A stretch of DNA of 7,269 nt. Origin: an uncultured Curtobacterium sp. (GTDB lineage Bacteria > Actinomycetota > Actinomycetes > Actinomycetales > Microbacteriaceae). This document shows, in pieces, positions 6,763 to 7,269 of the stretch. Below the pieces are notes generated by a model that worked only from the letters and a program-made list of their open reading frames with translations, was not told the origin of the DNA and did not search any database. A program made the position numbers and the translations under genes. How positions within the stretch are numbered: position 1 is the stretch's first letter; every line of letters starts with the position of its first letter. The DNA is taken from assembly GCA_913774725.1 (NCBI GenBank), contig CAJYIG010000365.1, positions 1 through 7,269 on the forward strand, in the 5' to 3' direction.

Positions 6763-7217
6763 CGGGCGGCTCCGGTCCGGGGATCGCGGGCACCCCGGGA
6801 GCGTCGAACCCCGGCGATCCACGCACCCGCTGCAGCGGCGACGAGCCCGAGCACGACCGAGAGCAGCGCGTACCCGGTGCCCGCGCCCCACCGTCCGACG
6901 TCGAGCAACCGTGCGGTGTCGTCGGCGAGGGTCGAGTACGTCGTGAAGCCGCCGAGGACCCCCGTGCCGACGAAGAGCCGGAGTGCCCGGCGCCGACCGG
7001 TGTCCGGACCCGCGTGCGCCAACGTCTCGAGGAGCATCCCCAGGCAGAACGCCCCGACGACGTTGACGGCGAGGATCGTCCAGCTGATCCCGTCGACGGA
7101 CGGCAGGGCAGCGGCGAGCGCCGCTCGGAGTCCGGTGCCGATCGCCCCGCCGAGCGCGACCAGCCCGAGGTACCGCCAGCGGAGGTGCGGGGGTGGGCTG
7201 GACGGCGTGTCGGACAC
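6759..7217 (-). CDS. crcB: Fluoride channel subunit CrcB/FluC (first of a pair)
   Basis: The product is a 152-aa four-helix FluC subunit, likely the partner of the downstream one. Motifs are LGGAIGTGLR (residues 22-31), ILAVNVVGAF (48-57, pore Asn52) and GTGVLGGFTTYSTL (84-97). The phenylalanine box is altered at both positions: Tyr94 and Leu97. Positive charges cluster at the N-terminus (R13, R15), loop 2 (R75, R76, R77, R80) and the C-terminal tail (R138 to R152), which predicts both termini inside, the reverse of its neighbour. The GTG start at 7217-7215 lies 5 nt after the stop of the preceding gene; I see no strong ribosome binding site, so it may rely on coupling. The Arg-rich tail after residue 137 is longer than the family needs. 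Confidence 0.9.
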   Translation of the reverse strand: MSDTPSSPPPHLRWRYLGLVALGGAIGTGLRAALAAALPSVDGISWTILAVNVVGAFCLGMLLETLAHAGPDTGRRRALRLFVGTGVLGGFTTYSTLADDTARLLDVGRWGAGTGYALLSVVLGLVAAAAGAWIAGVRRSRGARDPRTGAAR

Positions 7218-7222
7218 GGCGC

Positions 7223-7269
7223 TCAGTCCCGCACCGCGGCGACGCCCTCGACCTCGACGAGCTGGTCGT
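7223..7269 (-). CDS. C-terminal end of a probable RidA (YjgF/UK114) family protein, 5' end outside window
   Basis: Only the last 14 codons and the TGA stop are present, reading DQLVEVEGVAAVRD. This resembles the last beta strand of RidA-family enamine/imine deaminases, which typically end in LVEIE-(A/V)-(I/V)-A. The call rests on this short match. The gene ends 5 nt before the first fluoride channel start on the same strand, so it is probably co-transcribed with the FluC pair and may hold the operon promoter upstream. Confidence 0.6.
   Translation of the reverse strand, partial: DQLVEVEGVAAVRD

Overview
The window is high-GC DNA (about 70% by eye), with strong G/C bias at third codon positions, frequent GTG starts and tightly overlapping genes. 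The gene order leuC-leuD-murA-plsC and the protein sequences point to an actinobacterium of the Microbacteriaceae. Curtobacterium or a close relative is my best guess from recognition; I ran no search.

Left block (1 to 4335, minus strand): a compact operon read right to left. leuC and leuD encode the two subunits of 3-isopropylmalate dehydratase (leucine biosynthesis). murA encodes the first committed enzyme of peptidoglycan synthesis. plsC encodes a membrane lysophospholipid acyltransferase and runs off the left edge. Junctions are 1-nt overlaps (leuC/leuD, leuD/murA) or a 4-nt gap (murA/plsC), so translation is probably coupled. In other actinobacteria this block usually continues into gpsA and ddl, which would lie outside the window.

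Middle (4336 to 5770): a 216-bp divergent intergenic region, one plus-strand gene for a FUSC-type membrane protein (4552 to 5619), and a 151-bp convergent intergenic region. The divergent region carries a perfect 14-bp palindrome that looks like a GntR-family operator. The FUSC gene is bracketed by two related GC-rich hairpins of 40 bp each that share most of their sequence. The convergent region also holds two exact copies of a 15-bp palindrome, 49 bp apart.

Right block (5771 to 7269, minus strand): the last codons of a probable RidA-family gene, then two different fluoride channel (CrcB/FluC) subunits, then a histidine-phosphatase-superfamily enzyme. The three complete genes overlap by 4 nt each. 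The two channel subunits have opposite charge bias in their loops, as expected of an antiparallel heterodimer.

I see no mobile element gene, CRISPR array, tRNA or rRNA. Most genes are ordinary core genes. The unusual signals are the intergenic repeats, the operator-like palindrome and the paired FluC genes.
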